A DNA stretch of 64,000 bases. It comes from an uncultured Prevotella sp. (GTDB lineage: Bacteria; Bacteroidota; Bacteroidia; Bacteroidales; Bacteroidaceae). The stretch lies in the NCBI GenBank assembly GCA_937907705.1, contig CALCVP010000020.1:51954-115953 (forward strand), written 5' to 3'. The notes under the pieces are model-generated. The model was given only the letters and a program-made list of their open reading frames with translations. It was not told the origin of the DNA and made no database searches. This document shows, piece after piece, positions 1 to 7,393 of the stretch (position 1 is the stretch's first letter; every line of letters begins with the position of its first letter). The translations under genes were made by a program, and so were the position numbers.

Positions 1-1317
1 AAGTACTGGCTGCTTAGAAAAACATTGCAAAAGTATGCAGACAAGACGTTGCCGGAGGTGCCTAAGACACCGGCAGCTATCGTTTCTGTGCCAGAGTTTA
101 AGCTGAAATACGCAACTTCTATCCAGTGGGGAACAGACAGCACAGCCAATAACCGTCAGCCATTGACCTTTGAAGACATGAACATGGGCTGGGGTAGCAT
201 GATTTATAACACCTTGTTGCCTGAAACCAACGGTAGCCAATTGGTCATCAATGGGCATGACTTTGTACAAGTGTTTATTGACGGCACGTATATAGGCAAG
301 ATAGATCGTGTTAAAAATGAACGCTCTTTGGCTCTTCCTGCTACTCGAAAGGGACAGACGCTGACCTTGCTTGTAGAGGGAATGGGACGCATCAACTTTG
401 GTAGAGCTATAAAAGACTACAAAGGCCTGATTGGAGATGTTACGCTTACGGCAGATGTCGATGGTGATGAAGTTACATGGAACTTGAAGGATTGGCGCAT
501 GAGAGCCATCCCCGATGATTATCAGACGGCTGTTAAGGCTATGAATCATGCTCACAATGATTTGGCCACACCAAACCAGATACCTGCTGGCATTGGCTAT
601 TATAAAGGCTCTTTCCGTCTGGATAAAGTAGGCGATACTTTCTTGAATATGGAGAAATGGGGAAAAGGTCAGGTGTATGTTAACGGGCATGCACTGGGAA
701 GATTTTGGTCTATTGGTCCACAACAGACGCTTTATTGCCCGGGCTGTTGGCTGAAGAAAGGCAATAATGAAGTGGTGGTGCTTGATGTAGTAGGTACTAA
801 GAATCCTGTTATTTGGGGACAGACAAAATCTGAATTGGATAAGTTGCAATTGGAGAAAACCAATAAACACAATGATATAGGTAATAAACCAGACCTTAAC
901 TCTGCCACACCAGTGGCTGCTGGAGCTACTGGTGTAGGGAATGGTTGGCAAACAATAGCTTTTGCAAAGCCTGTTAAAGGACGCTATTTGGCATTGCAGT
1001 GTACCAGTACTCATGATGGTGAACCGCTCGCAATAGCAGAACTCTATTTGAAAGATGCTGCCGGCAAGCGTCTGAGTAGAGACCAATGGCAAGTGAAGTA
1101 TGCAGATAGCGAAAATGAGGTGGGCAACCACACGGGCGATAAAGCATTTGATTTACAGGAGTCTACCTATTGGCAAACGGAGAAAGCTGCAGACTTTCCA
1201 CATCTGATTGTTATTGATTTAGGGCAGGAAAGTACTGTTACTGCCTTGGAGTATCTACCAAGAATGGAGCAAGGTGCACCTGGCAGCATGAAAGAGTTTA
1301 AGATTTTTGTCTATTAA
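1..1317 (+). CDS. Beta-galactosidase, GH35 family, C-terminal part with discoidin domain (5' truncated by window)
   Basis: The reading frame is open from base 1, so only about the last 438 residues are visible and the catalytic barrel lies outside the window. The first 250 or so residues hold the beta-sandwich domains that follow the GH35 barrel; the stretch GKGQVYVNGHALGRFW (around nt 665-710) is the typical jelly-roll motif of bacterial and plant beta-galactosidases. A linker rich in Ala/Gly/Thr leads into a C-terminal F5/8 type C (CBM32-like) domain with YLALQCTS and KAFDLQESTYWQTE. It probably cleaves terminal beta-galactosides of host or plant glycans at the cell surface or in the periplasm. 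GH35 assignment rests on these accessory domains only. Confidence 0.85.
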   Translation, partial: KYWLLRKTLQKYADKTLPEVPKTPAAIVSVPEFKLKYATSIQWGTDSTANNRQPLTFEDMNMGWGSMIYNTLLPETNGSQLVINGHDFVQVFIDGTYIGKIDRVKNERSLALPATRKGQTLTLLVEGMGRINFGRAIKDYKGLIGDVTLTADVDGDEVTWNLKDWRMRAIPDDYQTAVKAMNHAHNDLATPNQIPAGIGYYKGSFRLDKVGDTFLNMEKWGKGQVYVNGHALGRFWSIGPQQTLYCPGCWLKKGNNEVVVLDVVGTKNPVIWGQTKSELDKLQLEKTNKHNDIGNKPDLNSATPVAAGATGVGNGWQTIAFAKPVKGRYLALQCTSTHDGEPLAIAELYLKDAAGKRLSRDQWQVKYADSENEVGNHTGDKAFDLQESTYWQTEKAADFPHLIVIDLGQESTVTALEYLPRMEQGAPGSMKEFKIFVY

Positions 1318-1340
1318 TCATTGAGAGATTGAATTGTTAG

Positions 1341-1419
1341 TTCGGGCTAAGCATACCACGGTTAAGGTAAATATGGCTTTTATATAAGTATGTTGTTTCT
1401 GTGTTGTCTTAGCCCGAAT
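1341..1419. repeat. 11-bp perfect inverted repeat enclosing 57 bp
   Basis: TTCGGGCTAAG at 1341-1351 is the exact reverse complement of CTTAGCCCGAA at 1409-1419. The right arm is followed by TTTAATAT. It lies 23 nt after the beta-galactosidase stop and could be a long-loop terminator or the ends of a tiny non-autonomous element. Confidence 0.55.
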
Positions 1420-1512
1420 TTAATATAGAGCCACTTCTCTTGTTGTAAAGAAATATGTTCGATACAATTATTTGTAAAGTTACACATAGACGATAAGGTA
1501 AATATGGCTTTT
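1363..1512. repeat. Direct repeat pair TAAGGTAAATATGGCTTTT
   Basis: The same 19 bases occur at 1363-1381 and 1494-1512, 131 bp apart. The first copy lies inside the loop of the 1341-1419 inverted repeat. Nothing coding explains the duplication. Confidence 0.6.
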
Positions 1513-1733
1513 GTTTTCTCTGTAGCGATAGAGGTGAAACAAAGCTTTTTCAGACTATTTTGTAAATTGGGTTAGACGTAAAGTTAAGTATTGGTGGATA
1601 GGAATAATAATGGTTAACTTCCTATTTCATGCAATGGAATCTACTAAAGTCTTTAATGGGCATTGGTAAAAGGTAAAAGATGAGGAATAACAAAAATAGA
1701 GTGTGCGTTTTGTTACCACTTTCTGTTTCGCAA

Positions 1734-1763
1734 AAAGCCTTGGCTGTGATAAGCCGAGGCTTT
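1734..1763. terminator. Hairpin terminator, 12-bp stem
   Basis: AAAGCCTTGGCT (1734-1745), loop GTGATA, AGCCGAGGCTTT (1752-1763), with one G-T wobble. T-rich sequence follows on the plus strand and a run of A precedes, so it could work in either direction. Confidence 0.6.
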
Positions 1764-1843
1764 GTTGTTGATAGATAGTCCTATTGTTCTCAGCTTTTAA
1801 TAGCAGCCAACCGTAGGATTGATAATTAACATATTACTACATA

Positions 1844-1890
1844 AAACGTATATGCCCTAAAGTCCAATCAACTTTAGGGCATATACGTTT
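1844..1890 (-). terminator. Terminator downstream of dnaA, 20-bp perfect stem
   Basis: Bases 1844-1863 and 1871-1890 are exactly complementary (core ATATGCCCTAAAGT) around a 7-base loop. It lies 65 nt beyond the dnaA stop, and on the minus strand the stem ends in a short U-run, as expected for intrinsic termination. Confidence 0.75.
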
Positions 1891-1955
1891 CGTATTCAAA
1901 TAAAGGGTGTAAAAATTATTATTATGGCGTGTTTGCTAATAAAGTATAGGCTATT

Positions 1956-3368
1956 TTACCGTTTTAGGCGGAATGAGGTCTCTATACTTGCTATTTCTTC
2001 GCTAAATGCGCGGTCTGTCTTTAGCCTGCTTTCTACTTTCGCATAGCTATGTATAACAGTGGAATGGTCGCGACCTCCCACTAACTTGCCTATTCTTGAA
2101 GCTGACATTTTGGTGTATTTCTGCGCCAAATACATAGAGACTTGTCTTGCTACAACATAGTCACTCTTGCGGCTACGGCTTGTTAATGCTGCTGTAGAAA
2201 CGTTAAAGTGGGTGCAAACAGACTCCATAATATCATCAATTGTCAATGGCTTGTCATCTACACGTACGGCACGTTTGACCACTCTTTCTGCCAACTTCAG
2301 GTCTATTTTGCTATTATATACAATAGAGTAGGCTAAAAGTGAATTGATAACACCTTCCAAATCGCGTACACTGTAGTTAGCTGTTTGCGCTATATAGCTA
2401 ATCACTTCTTCTGAAATAGTGAGGCCATCGCGCTTTATTTTGCTCTTTAATATGTCTACGCAAAGCTGTATATTGGGCTTTTCCAGCTCTGCTATCAGTC
2501 CACAGCTAAAGCGTGTGAGCAAGCGATCGCTCATGCCTTGCAAGTCAACAGGAGGCCTATCGCAAGCCAAGATGATGCGTTTTCCATTGCGGAAGAGGTG
2601 ATTGAAGATATGGAAGAATGTCTCTTGCGTTTTGGTTGCGGACACCCATTCCTGTATATCGTCCACAATGAGCATGTCAATGGTTTGGTAGAAGTTGATA
2701 AAATCATTGGTTTTATTGCTCAATACCGCATTAGTGAACTGCACCTGGAAGAGACGTGCACTGATGTAAAGTACTCTTTTTTGTGGGTATAGTTCTTTTG
2801 TTCTTACGCCAATGGCATTGATAAGATGAGTCTTTCCACAGCCCGAAGGTCCATAGATGAACATTGGATTGAACTGTGTTGTATTGGGACGTTCAGCGAT
2901 AGATTCTCCCACAGATCGCGGTAGCTTGTTGCTATCACCTTCAATATAGTTGTCAAAAGTAAGATGTAGATTGAGCTGGGAGTCTATTTGCTGTACTTTT
3001 GCCACATCCATAGGTGTAGGAGGCTGATTGATACCAGTTTTCCGCTGTGGCGTGTTGTCTACATCTCCCCCTGGTTCCGACTGTATATCCACTACTTCAT
3101 TGTGGCTTTTGTCTACCACAATACGGTAATTAAGGCGTACGCCATTACCAAAGAACTTAGTAAGAACCTTGTGAAGTAAGTCCACATAGTTTTCCTCCAA
3201 GTACTCATATACAAAAGAGCTGGGTACTTGAACCAATAAAGTCTTGTTGGTCTCATTGTATGATTCGAATACAATAGACTTGAACAAGGAAGAAAACTGC
3301 TGTTCTGAGACATTCTCCTTAATTACGAAAAGGCACTTTTCCCAGAGCGTTTTGGGGTTATTACTCAT
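1956..3368 (-). CDS. dnaA: Chromosomal replication initiator protein DnaA
   Basis: DnaA binds DnaA boxes at oriC and melts the duplex in an ATP-dependent way to load the replicative helicase. All four domains are present in 470 residues: N-terminal interaction domain (about 1-85), variable linker (about 86-135), AAA+ domain with Walker A GPSGCGKT at 173-180 and Walker B LIVDD at 233-237, and the C-terminal DNA-binding domain with the signature GGRDHSTVIHSYAKVE near residue 440. The length is normal for Bacteroidales. It stands alone: dnaN is not beside it, and the convergent neighbour is the beta-galactosidase gene. About 1 kb of AT-rich DNA without genes lies upstream. Identification is secure. 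Confidence 0.98.
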   Translation of the reverse strand: MSNNPKTLWEKCLFVIKENVSEQQFSSLFKSIVFESYNETNKTLLVQVPSSFVYEYLEENYVDLLHKVLTKFFGNGVRLNYRIVVDKSHNEVVDIQSEPGGDVDNTPQRKTGINQPPTPMDVAKVQQIDSQLNLHLTFDNYIEGDSNKLPRSVGESIAERPNTTQFNPMFIYGPSGCGKTHLINAIGVRTKELYPQKRVLYISARLFQVQFTNAVLSNKTNDFINFYQTIDMLIVDDIQEWVSATKTQETFFHIFNHLFRNGKRIILACDRPPVDLQGMSDRLLTRFSCGLIAELEKPNIQLCVDILKSKIKRDGLTISEEVISYIAQTANYSVRDLEGVINSLLAYSIVYNSKIDLKLAERVVKRAVRVDDKPLTIDDIMESVCTHFNVSTAALTSRSRKSDYVVARQVSMYLAQKYTKMSASRIGKLVGGRDHSTVIHSYAKVESRLKTDRAFSEEIASIETSFRLKR

Positions 3369-4446
3369 ATATAACTACAGATGATTAAATCTCTCTTAGG
3401 AATGAACTTTTTCCTTTCTAATAGGCACAACAAGCCTTGCGGGTGGATTGTCGCACCGCGTTGTGAGGATGTGTTCAACCGTGTCAAAGAGTTGATTATT
3501 CCTTTTTATTTTGGTTTAATTTGCCCATTGTTTAAGGCTCTCCATTGTTTTCTGCTGAAGTTCACCCTAAAAGTGGGACGTATACTTTATTTATTATGAG
3601 GTGTGTAATCTTTATAGCGCAAGACAATTTTCCTTGATTGTTACGTGTATAGAGTGTATCAAATCAAGAACTGTTATCCTTATAAAGGACTGTAAAATCC
3701 TACTAATAGGGTTGCAAGGTCTTTTAAATGCTTGATTAGCGACTGCAAATTTCGCAAAAATATTTGATTTGGGCAAATATTCCTTTTTATATATTATGGT
3801 GTATAGGTACTAAAAGTTCCATAATATTAGTGTTTTATGCGTATCTTTCATGTTTTAAAGAACTTCTTGTGCTGGTTATCTCTAAAGTGTTGATAATAAA
3901 TTATTTGCGTGTTTCAGTCCTGTTTCATACTTATTTCATTCTTTTTGCGTAATTATTATGGAATATTTTGTATATGAGTGAGTTGTGATACTTTTTGTAA
4001 TAGTTTGAAACGGATTTTATTATTTATATAAATTCTAAATAGATAAGATGCGTTTCATATTACAAACAGATTTCTCCGTGTATTGTTTTACTGACTTTAA
4101 AGGGTAAAATACGATAGGAGGAGAACCGATATTTCTTTTGATTTTGGAAATCGGAGAACTGGTAAAGAGTAGGGTGAGGATGGTGTCGGGAGAGCATCTT
4201 CTCCACAGTCAGAGTAGGTTAAGGTATGATGGGTGCAGCAAGTTATGTGGAGAGCTGGAGACAGGAGATATTAAAAGGCATGCTAACTTATTAACTTACT
4301 GTTTAAGTTGGCATGCCTTTTGCTGTATTAAAGTTTTCCTTTTATTGTCTATTGTTGTGTATAGTCTCCTTATGAATATAAACAATGCAAAAACAGAACT
4401 GTGGAGAGCTGCTGCTCTTGCTTGTAGATGGAGACTTTATAGCGGC
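3369..4446. other. AT-rich intergenic region upstream of dnaA; possible RNA gene near its right end
   Basis: No convincing gene is seen in 1.08 kb; the open frames here are short, composition-driven and overlap a terminator. The part from about 3700 to 4080 is very AT-rich and contains TGTTGATAA (3889-3897), one base off a DnaA box. No perfect TTATCCACA was found, so an origin here is possible but not shown. From about 4105 to 4272 the plus strand turns purine-rich, with TCTCCACA and TGTGGAGA near 4200 and 4250 able to pair; this could be a structured RNA ending at the 4273-4321 hairpin. Confidence 0.5.
4273..4321. terminator. Strong hairpin, 17-bp stem (terminator of the mlaD operon, possibly bidirectional)
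   Basis: Left arm 4273-4289 (AAAAGGCATGCTAACTT) pairs with right arm 4305-4321 (AAGTTGGCATGCCTTTT) with one T-G wobble and a 15-base loop. The flanking A-run and T-run give U-tracts on both strands. It lies about 125 nt beyond the mlaD stop. Confidence 0.75.
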
Positions 4447-5349
4447 TTATTTATCTTTGCGTCCAAATAGAGAGAAGTGTACGTATCGCTTTGGATGTGC
4501 CTTCAAATCTATGAGCAGTGAGTCTGCCGACTTCATGGTGCTGCTTAAATTGTTGTAGAGTGAGGGGTCGTGCAGCAGCTTTCCGAGTGATCCTTGCTGG
4601 TCATTCAGCTGTGTTGTAAACTGATGCACATTGTCAAGTGTAGCATCAACCTTAGCCATTGTGCCTGCCACGTCTACTTTGTTGAGGTTAGCAGTCAATG
4701 TCTTTGTATTGTCGAGCACCCCATTTGCACGCTTTACCATGCCCGGTATATCACGGTTAAGACCTGCCAACAGTGTGTTCAGTTCGCGTGTGGTGGTGGT
4801 CAGGTTGCTGGTTACGGTCTGCACGTTGTGTACTGACTGTGCTATGGCGGGGTCTGCCAACAGGATGTTTAGTGTATGCGCTATGGAGTCAATCTTTGGC
4901 AGTATGCTCATGACCACAGGCACCATGTCTTTCATTTGTCCTAAGGCACCGTCGTTGATGCCACCGTCTATTGTTTCTCCGGGGTTAACACGTTCTCTTG
5001 GATTGTTGGCCAGCAGCAGATTTACTTTCACGTTGCCCAACATATCGCTTACAATCTCTGCGCTGCTGCCTTTCGGTATGCGCAGTTGCTGGTCAACATC
5101 GGCCTCTACCATGATGCTGCCTTGCTTGTCGTAGTTGTAAGTAATGTTTTTTACTACGCCTACTTTGTAGCCATCGGCATAGATAGGGCTTGATGATGCC
5201 AAACCGCTGATGTCTTTAAAGGATATGTAGTACTTGTTGCTGGTTGAGAAGAGGTCAAGGCCCTTTAGGAAATTCATGCCGAAAAAGAGGATGACCAAAC
5301 CGCAAATAGCCACCAATGCTATTTTGACTTCTTTCGTAAAATACTTCAT
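4447..5349 (-). CDS. mlaD: MlaD/MCE family lipid transport protein
   Basis: This 300-residue protein has one N-terminal membrane anchor (about residues 8-25, hydrophobic IALVAICGLVILFFGMNFL) followed directly by an MCE domain (about 35-115; FKDISGLASSSPIYADGYKVG is characteristic). The rest is helical and polar with repeated Asn/Asp/Leu patterns, as in proteins that form hexameric periplasmic rings. By family it is the substrate-binding part of an inner-membrane ABC system moving phospholipids between the two membranes; MlaE- and MlaF-type partners are not in the window. It follows the amidase gene by only 7 nt, so the two are almost certainly co-transcribed. Confidence 0.9.
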   Translation of the reverse strand: MKYFTKEVKIALVAICGLVILFFGMNFLKGLDLFSTSNKYYISFKDISGLASSSPIYADGYKVGVVKNITYNYDKQGSIMVEADVDQQLRIPKGSSAEIVSDMLGNVKVNLLLANNPRERVNPGETIDGGINDGALGQMKDMVPVVMSILPKIDSIAHTLNILLADPAIAQSVHNVQTVTSNLTTTTRELNTLLAGLNRDIPGMVKRANGVLDNTKTLTANLNKVDVAGTMAKVDATLDNVHQFTTQLNDQQGSLGKLLHDPSLYNNLSSTMKSADSLLIDLKAHPKRYVHFSLFGRKDK

Positions 5350-5356
5350 ATTGTTG

Positions 5357-6724
5357 TTATCTGTTGTTCTTAAACTCTTTGATTGCTTGGTTGATGTTCA
5401 TTTTCTCGCCATTTTTAAAGGCTACGATAAATGCTTCCGGAAACTTGTCGAGTATTGACTTGCGCAAGCGGTAAATCTCGTTATAGTTGGTTGATGCCCC
5501 ATAAGTGTATTTCACATAGTCGTTTTCGCGGTATGAGCTGACATCACCAAGACCTTTAAATTGTGGGCTACCGGCGCGTATCAGTTTTGAACTGGCAATG
5601 ATTTGCACTTTAAACACAGGCTTGTCGTTGTTGGTTTCCTGATGGCTTGCTGCTTTTGCGGCAGGTTTGTGCGTGGAGTCTTGATTGCTTTTGCCTGTAA
5701 CGGTTTTGCTGTTTTTAGCTGTTGCAGCCTGTTTCGTGGCTGCTGCAACGGCAGCTTTTGCTGTTTTTACGGTTGCTTTGCTGTCCGTAGAGTCGCTGTT
5801 GCTGCTTGTGCTGACCGTTATCTGTGTATTGCGCTGCTTTACGGTAGGCGTTTTTGTTTTCACTGGTATTACTGCCACCTCTTTTGTGTCGTTATTGTCT
5901 ATGAGTGCAGGCACATTGACAGGTGTTTCTTTCGGAGCATTGTAGGGCACTGTAAAGCCTTTGCTGTATTTTTTCTTGAAAGCGAGGAATGCTTGATAGA
6001 TGCCTTTTCCTAATTTGTCTACATTGTCTTTATTGTTCAGATATGCCTCTTCATCAGGTGTAGTGATAAAGCCTAACTCAATTAAACAGGCAGGCATGGA
6101 GGTTTCTCTGAGCACCAAAAACACGTCTTGCTTTACGCCCTTGTCAGGTCTTGAGGCAGTAGCACACACGTTTTTCTGCACGTATTTGGCCAGTTCCACG
6201 CTCTTAGCCATGTTTTTGTCATGCATAAACTCAAACATGATGGTGCTTTCGGGCGAATTGGGGTCATAGCCTTCATAGTGCTCTTTATAGTCTTTCTCGA
6301 TGGTGATGACTGCATTTTCGCGTTTGGCGGCACTGAGCTTCTCGTCAGAGCGGCGCATACCCATGGTGTAGGTCTCCAGTCCGCGTGCTATATGCCCTGC
6401 GGGCAGAGCATTGGTGTGTATGGATATAAACACGTCGGCTTTGTTCTTGTTGGCTATGTCTGCGCGCTGATGTAGCGGTATAAACACATCTTTCTTGCGT
6501 GTATAGATTACTTTTACATCCGGACAATTCTCTTCTACGTACCGTCCGAATGTCAATGCTACGTTAAGATTGATATTCTTCTCCAGCGAGTAGGCACCCC
6601 TTGCGCCGGCATCGTGTCCGCCATGACCGGCATCGATAACCAGTGTAAAGTGTTTGTCTGCGCTCAAGGCTATGGTGGAGAAGGATAGTATGGCCAGTAA
6701 AATGACTATTATCTTTCTGTTCAT
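5357..6724 (-). CDS. N-acetylmuramoyl-L-alanine amidase with C-terminal SPOR-like domain
   Basis: It cleaves the bond between N-acetylmuramic acid and L-alanine in peptidoglycan, in the periplasm. I start at MNRKIIVILLAIL (455 aa) because this begins a clean signal peptide ending near SADKH; longer in-frame starts reach 6766. The Amidase_3 zinc site is complete: H34 in DAGHGGHDAG, E48, H103 in SIHTNA, and the catalytic E216 in LIELGF. Residues about 255-355 form a Thr/Lys/Ala/Ser-rich spacer, then a domain beginning KPVFKVQIIAS that looks like a SPOR glycan-binding domain. It heads a two-gene unit with mlaD. A TAACTTTG box on the minus strand at 6855-6862 could be its -7 element. Confidence 0.92.
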   Translation of the reverse strand: MNRKIIVILLAILSFSTIALSADKHFTLVIDAGHGGHDAGARGAYSLEKNINLNVALTFGRYVEENCPDVKVIYTRKKDVFIPLHQRADIANKNKADVFISIHTNALPAGHIARGLETYTMGMRRSDEKLSAAKRENAVITIEKDYKEHYEGYDPNSPESTIMFEFMHDKNMAKSVELAKYVQKNVCATASRPDKGVKQDVFLVLRETSMPACLIELGFITTPDEEAYLNNKDNVDKLGKGIYQAFLAFKKKYSKGFTVPYNAPKETPVNVPALIDNNDTKEVAVIPVKTKTPTVKQRNTQITVSTSSNSDSTDSKATVKTAKAAVAAATKQAATAKNSKTVTGKSNQDSTHKPAAKAASHQETNNDKPVFKVQIIASSKLIRAGSPQFKGLGDVSSYRENDYVKYTYGASTNYNEIYRLRKSILDKFPEAFIVAFKNGEKMNINQAIKEFKNNR

Positions 6725-6890
6725 ATATTTCAAGTTGTTATGCATAACGCCACTTCTCCTCTGCAAGGTGGCTTTACCTTATTAGATAAGGGTATATAAA
6801 TGAGCTACTTGACCGTGTGCTTTTATGGTCGACCTGCACCTGTCAAGTTGTTTGCAAAGTTAATTATTTCTTTTTGAAAACCATGTTGTT

Positions 6891-7274
6891 TCAAATAGTT
6901 TTTTCGTTAGTGAGGTGCAATTCAACAGCAGCTCCGTCCATTTGACCACCCATAGGCGGGTTGTCTTTGCTTAGTGTAATGTCTATGGCTTCTATCTGTG
7001 GAAGGTGGTTGACGATGCTTTGCGCTATTCTCCATGCTGCATTCTCCAGCAGGGCAGAAGGCTTCAGCATCTCCGTTTTGGTGAGTTCGTAGAGGCAGGC
7101 ATAGTTGACGGTGTGGTCTACGCAATCTGTTTGGGCTGCCTTCAGCAAGTTGTATTTTACGCGTAGGCTTACGGTAAAGTTGGCTCCTGTCAGCCTTTCT
7201 TGTGGCATTACGCCGTGGTGAGCATAGAAGTGCATTTTGTTCAGTTGCACGTAGCTTGATGTAAGTGTTACCAT
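6891..7274 (-). CDS. folB: Dihydroneopterin aldolase
   Basis: FolB converts 7,8-dihydroneopterin to 6-hydroxymethyl-7,8-dihydropterin and glycolaldehyde in folate synthesis. The 127-residue length is normal and the fold signature is present: HFYAHHGVMPQERLTGANF near the N terminus, VNYACLYEL in the middle, LLENAAWRIAQSI, and ITLSKDNPPMGG near the end. It lies 119 nt beyond the ribonucleotide reductase gene on the same strand, but a strong terminator separates them, so it may have its own promoter. Its product ultimately feeds the folate used by the folA/thyA pair about 7 kb away. Confidence 0.93.
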   Translation of the reverse strand: MVTLTSSYVQLNKMHFYAHHGVMPQERLTGANFTVSLRVKYNLLKAAQTDCVDHTVNYACLYELTKTEMLKPSALLENAAWRIAQSIVNHLPQIEAIDITLSKDNPPMGGQMDGAAVELHLTNEKTI

Positions 7275-7302
7275 TGTAGATAGCTTGTGGTGTTAAAAAG
7301 CA

Positions 7303-7343
7303 CATTGACGGACGGTCATGCTTCCATGTACCGCCCGTCAATG
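7303..7343 (-). terminator. Intrinsic terminator of the ribonucleotide reductase gene
   Basis: CATTGACGGACGGT (7303-7316) pairs with ACCGCCCGTCAATG (7330-7343) with a single A/C mismatch. On the minus strand the stem is followed within four bases by five U residues (plus-strand A run 7295-7299). Confidence 0.8.
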
Positions 7344-7393
7344 CAAGTATTGTTAATTTGCTGTTGTCATGTTCAGCTCTCTTTTCTTTGTAT

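Larger units (their letters stand above)
1318..1955. other. Intergenic region with repeats and two hairpins
   Basis: No gene is supported here. The stretch carries an 11-bp inverted repeat (1341-1419), a 19-bp direct repeat (1363-1381 and 1494-1512) and two strong hairpins (1734-1763 and 1844-1890), each listed separately. The remainder is AT-rich and unremarkable. Confidence 0.7.

Noticed and set aside
4138..4470. 110-codon open frame upstream of mlaD
   Set aside because: It spans a strong terminator hairpin, has no family resemblance and overlaps the end of mlaD.
5603..6013. Cys/Phe-rich plus-strand frame inside the amidase gene
   Set aside because: It is the antisense shadow of the Lys/Thr/Ala-rich linker of the amidase.
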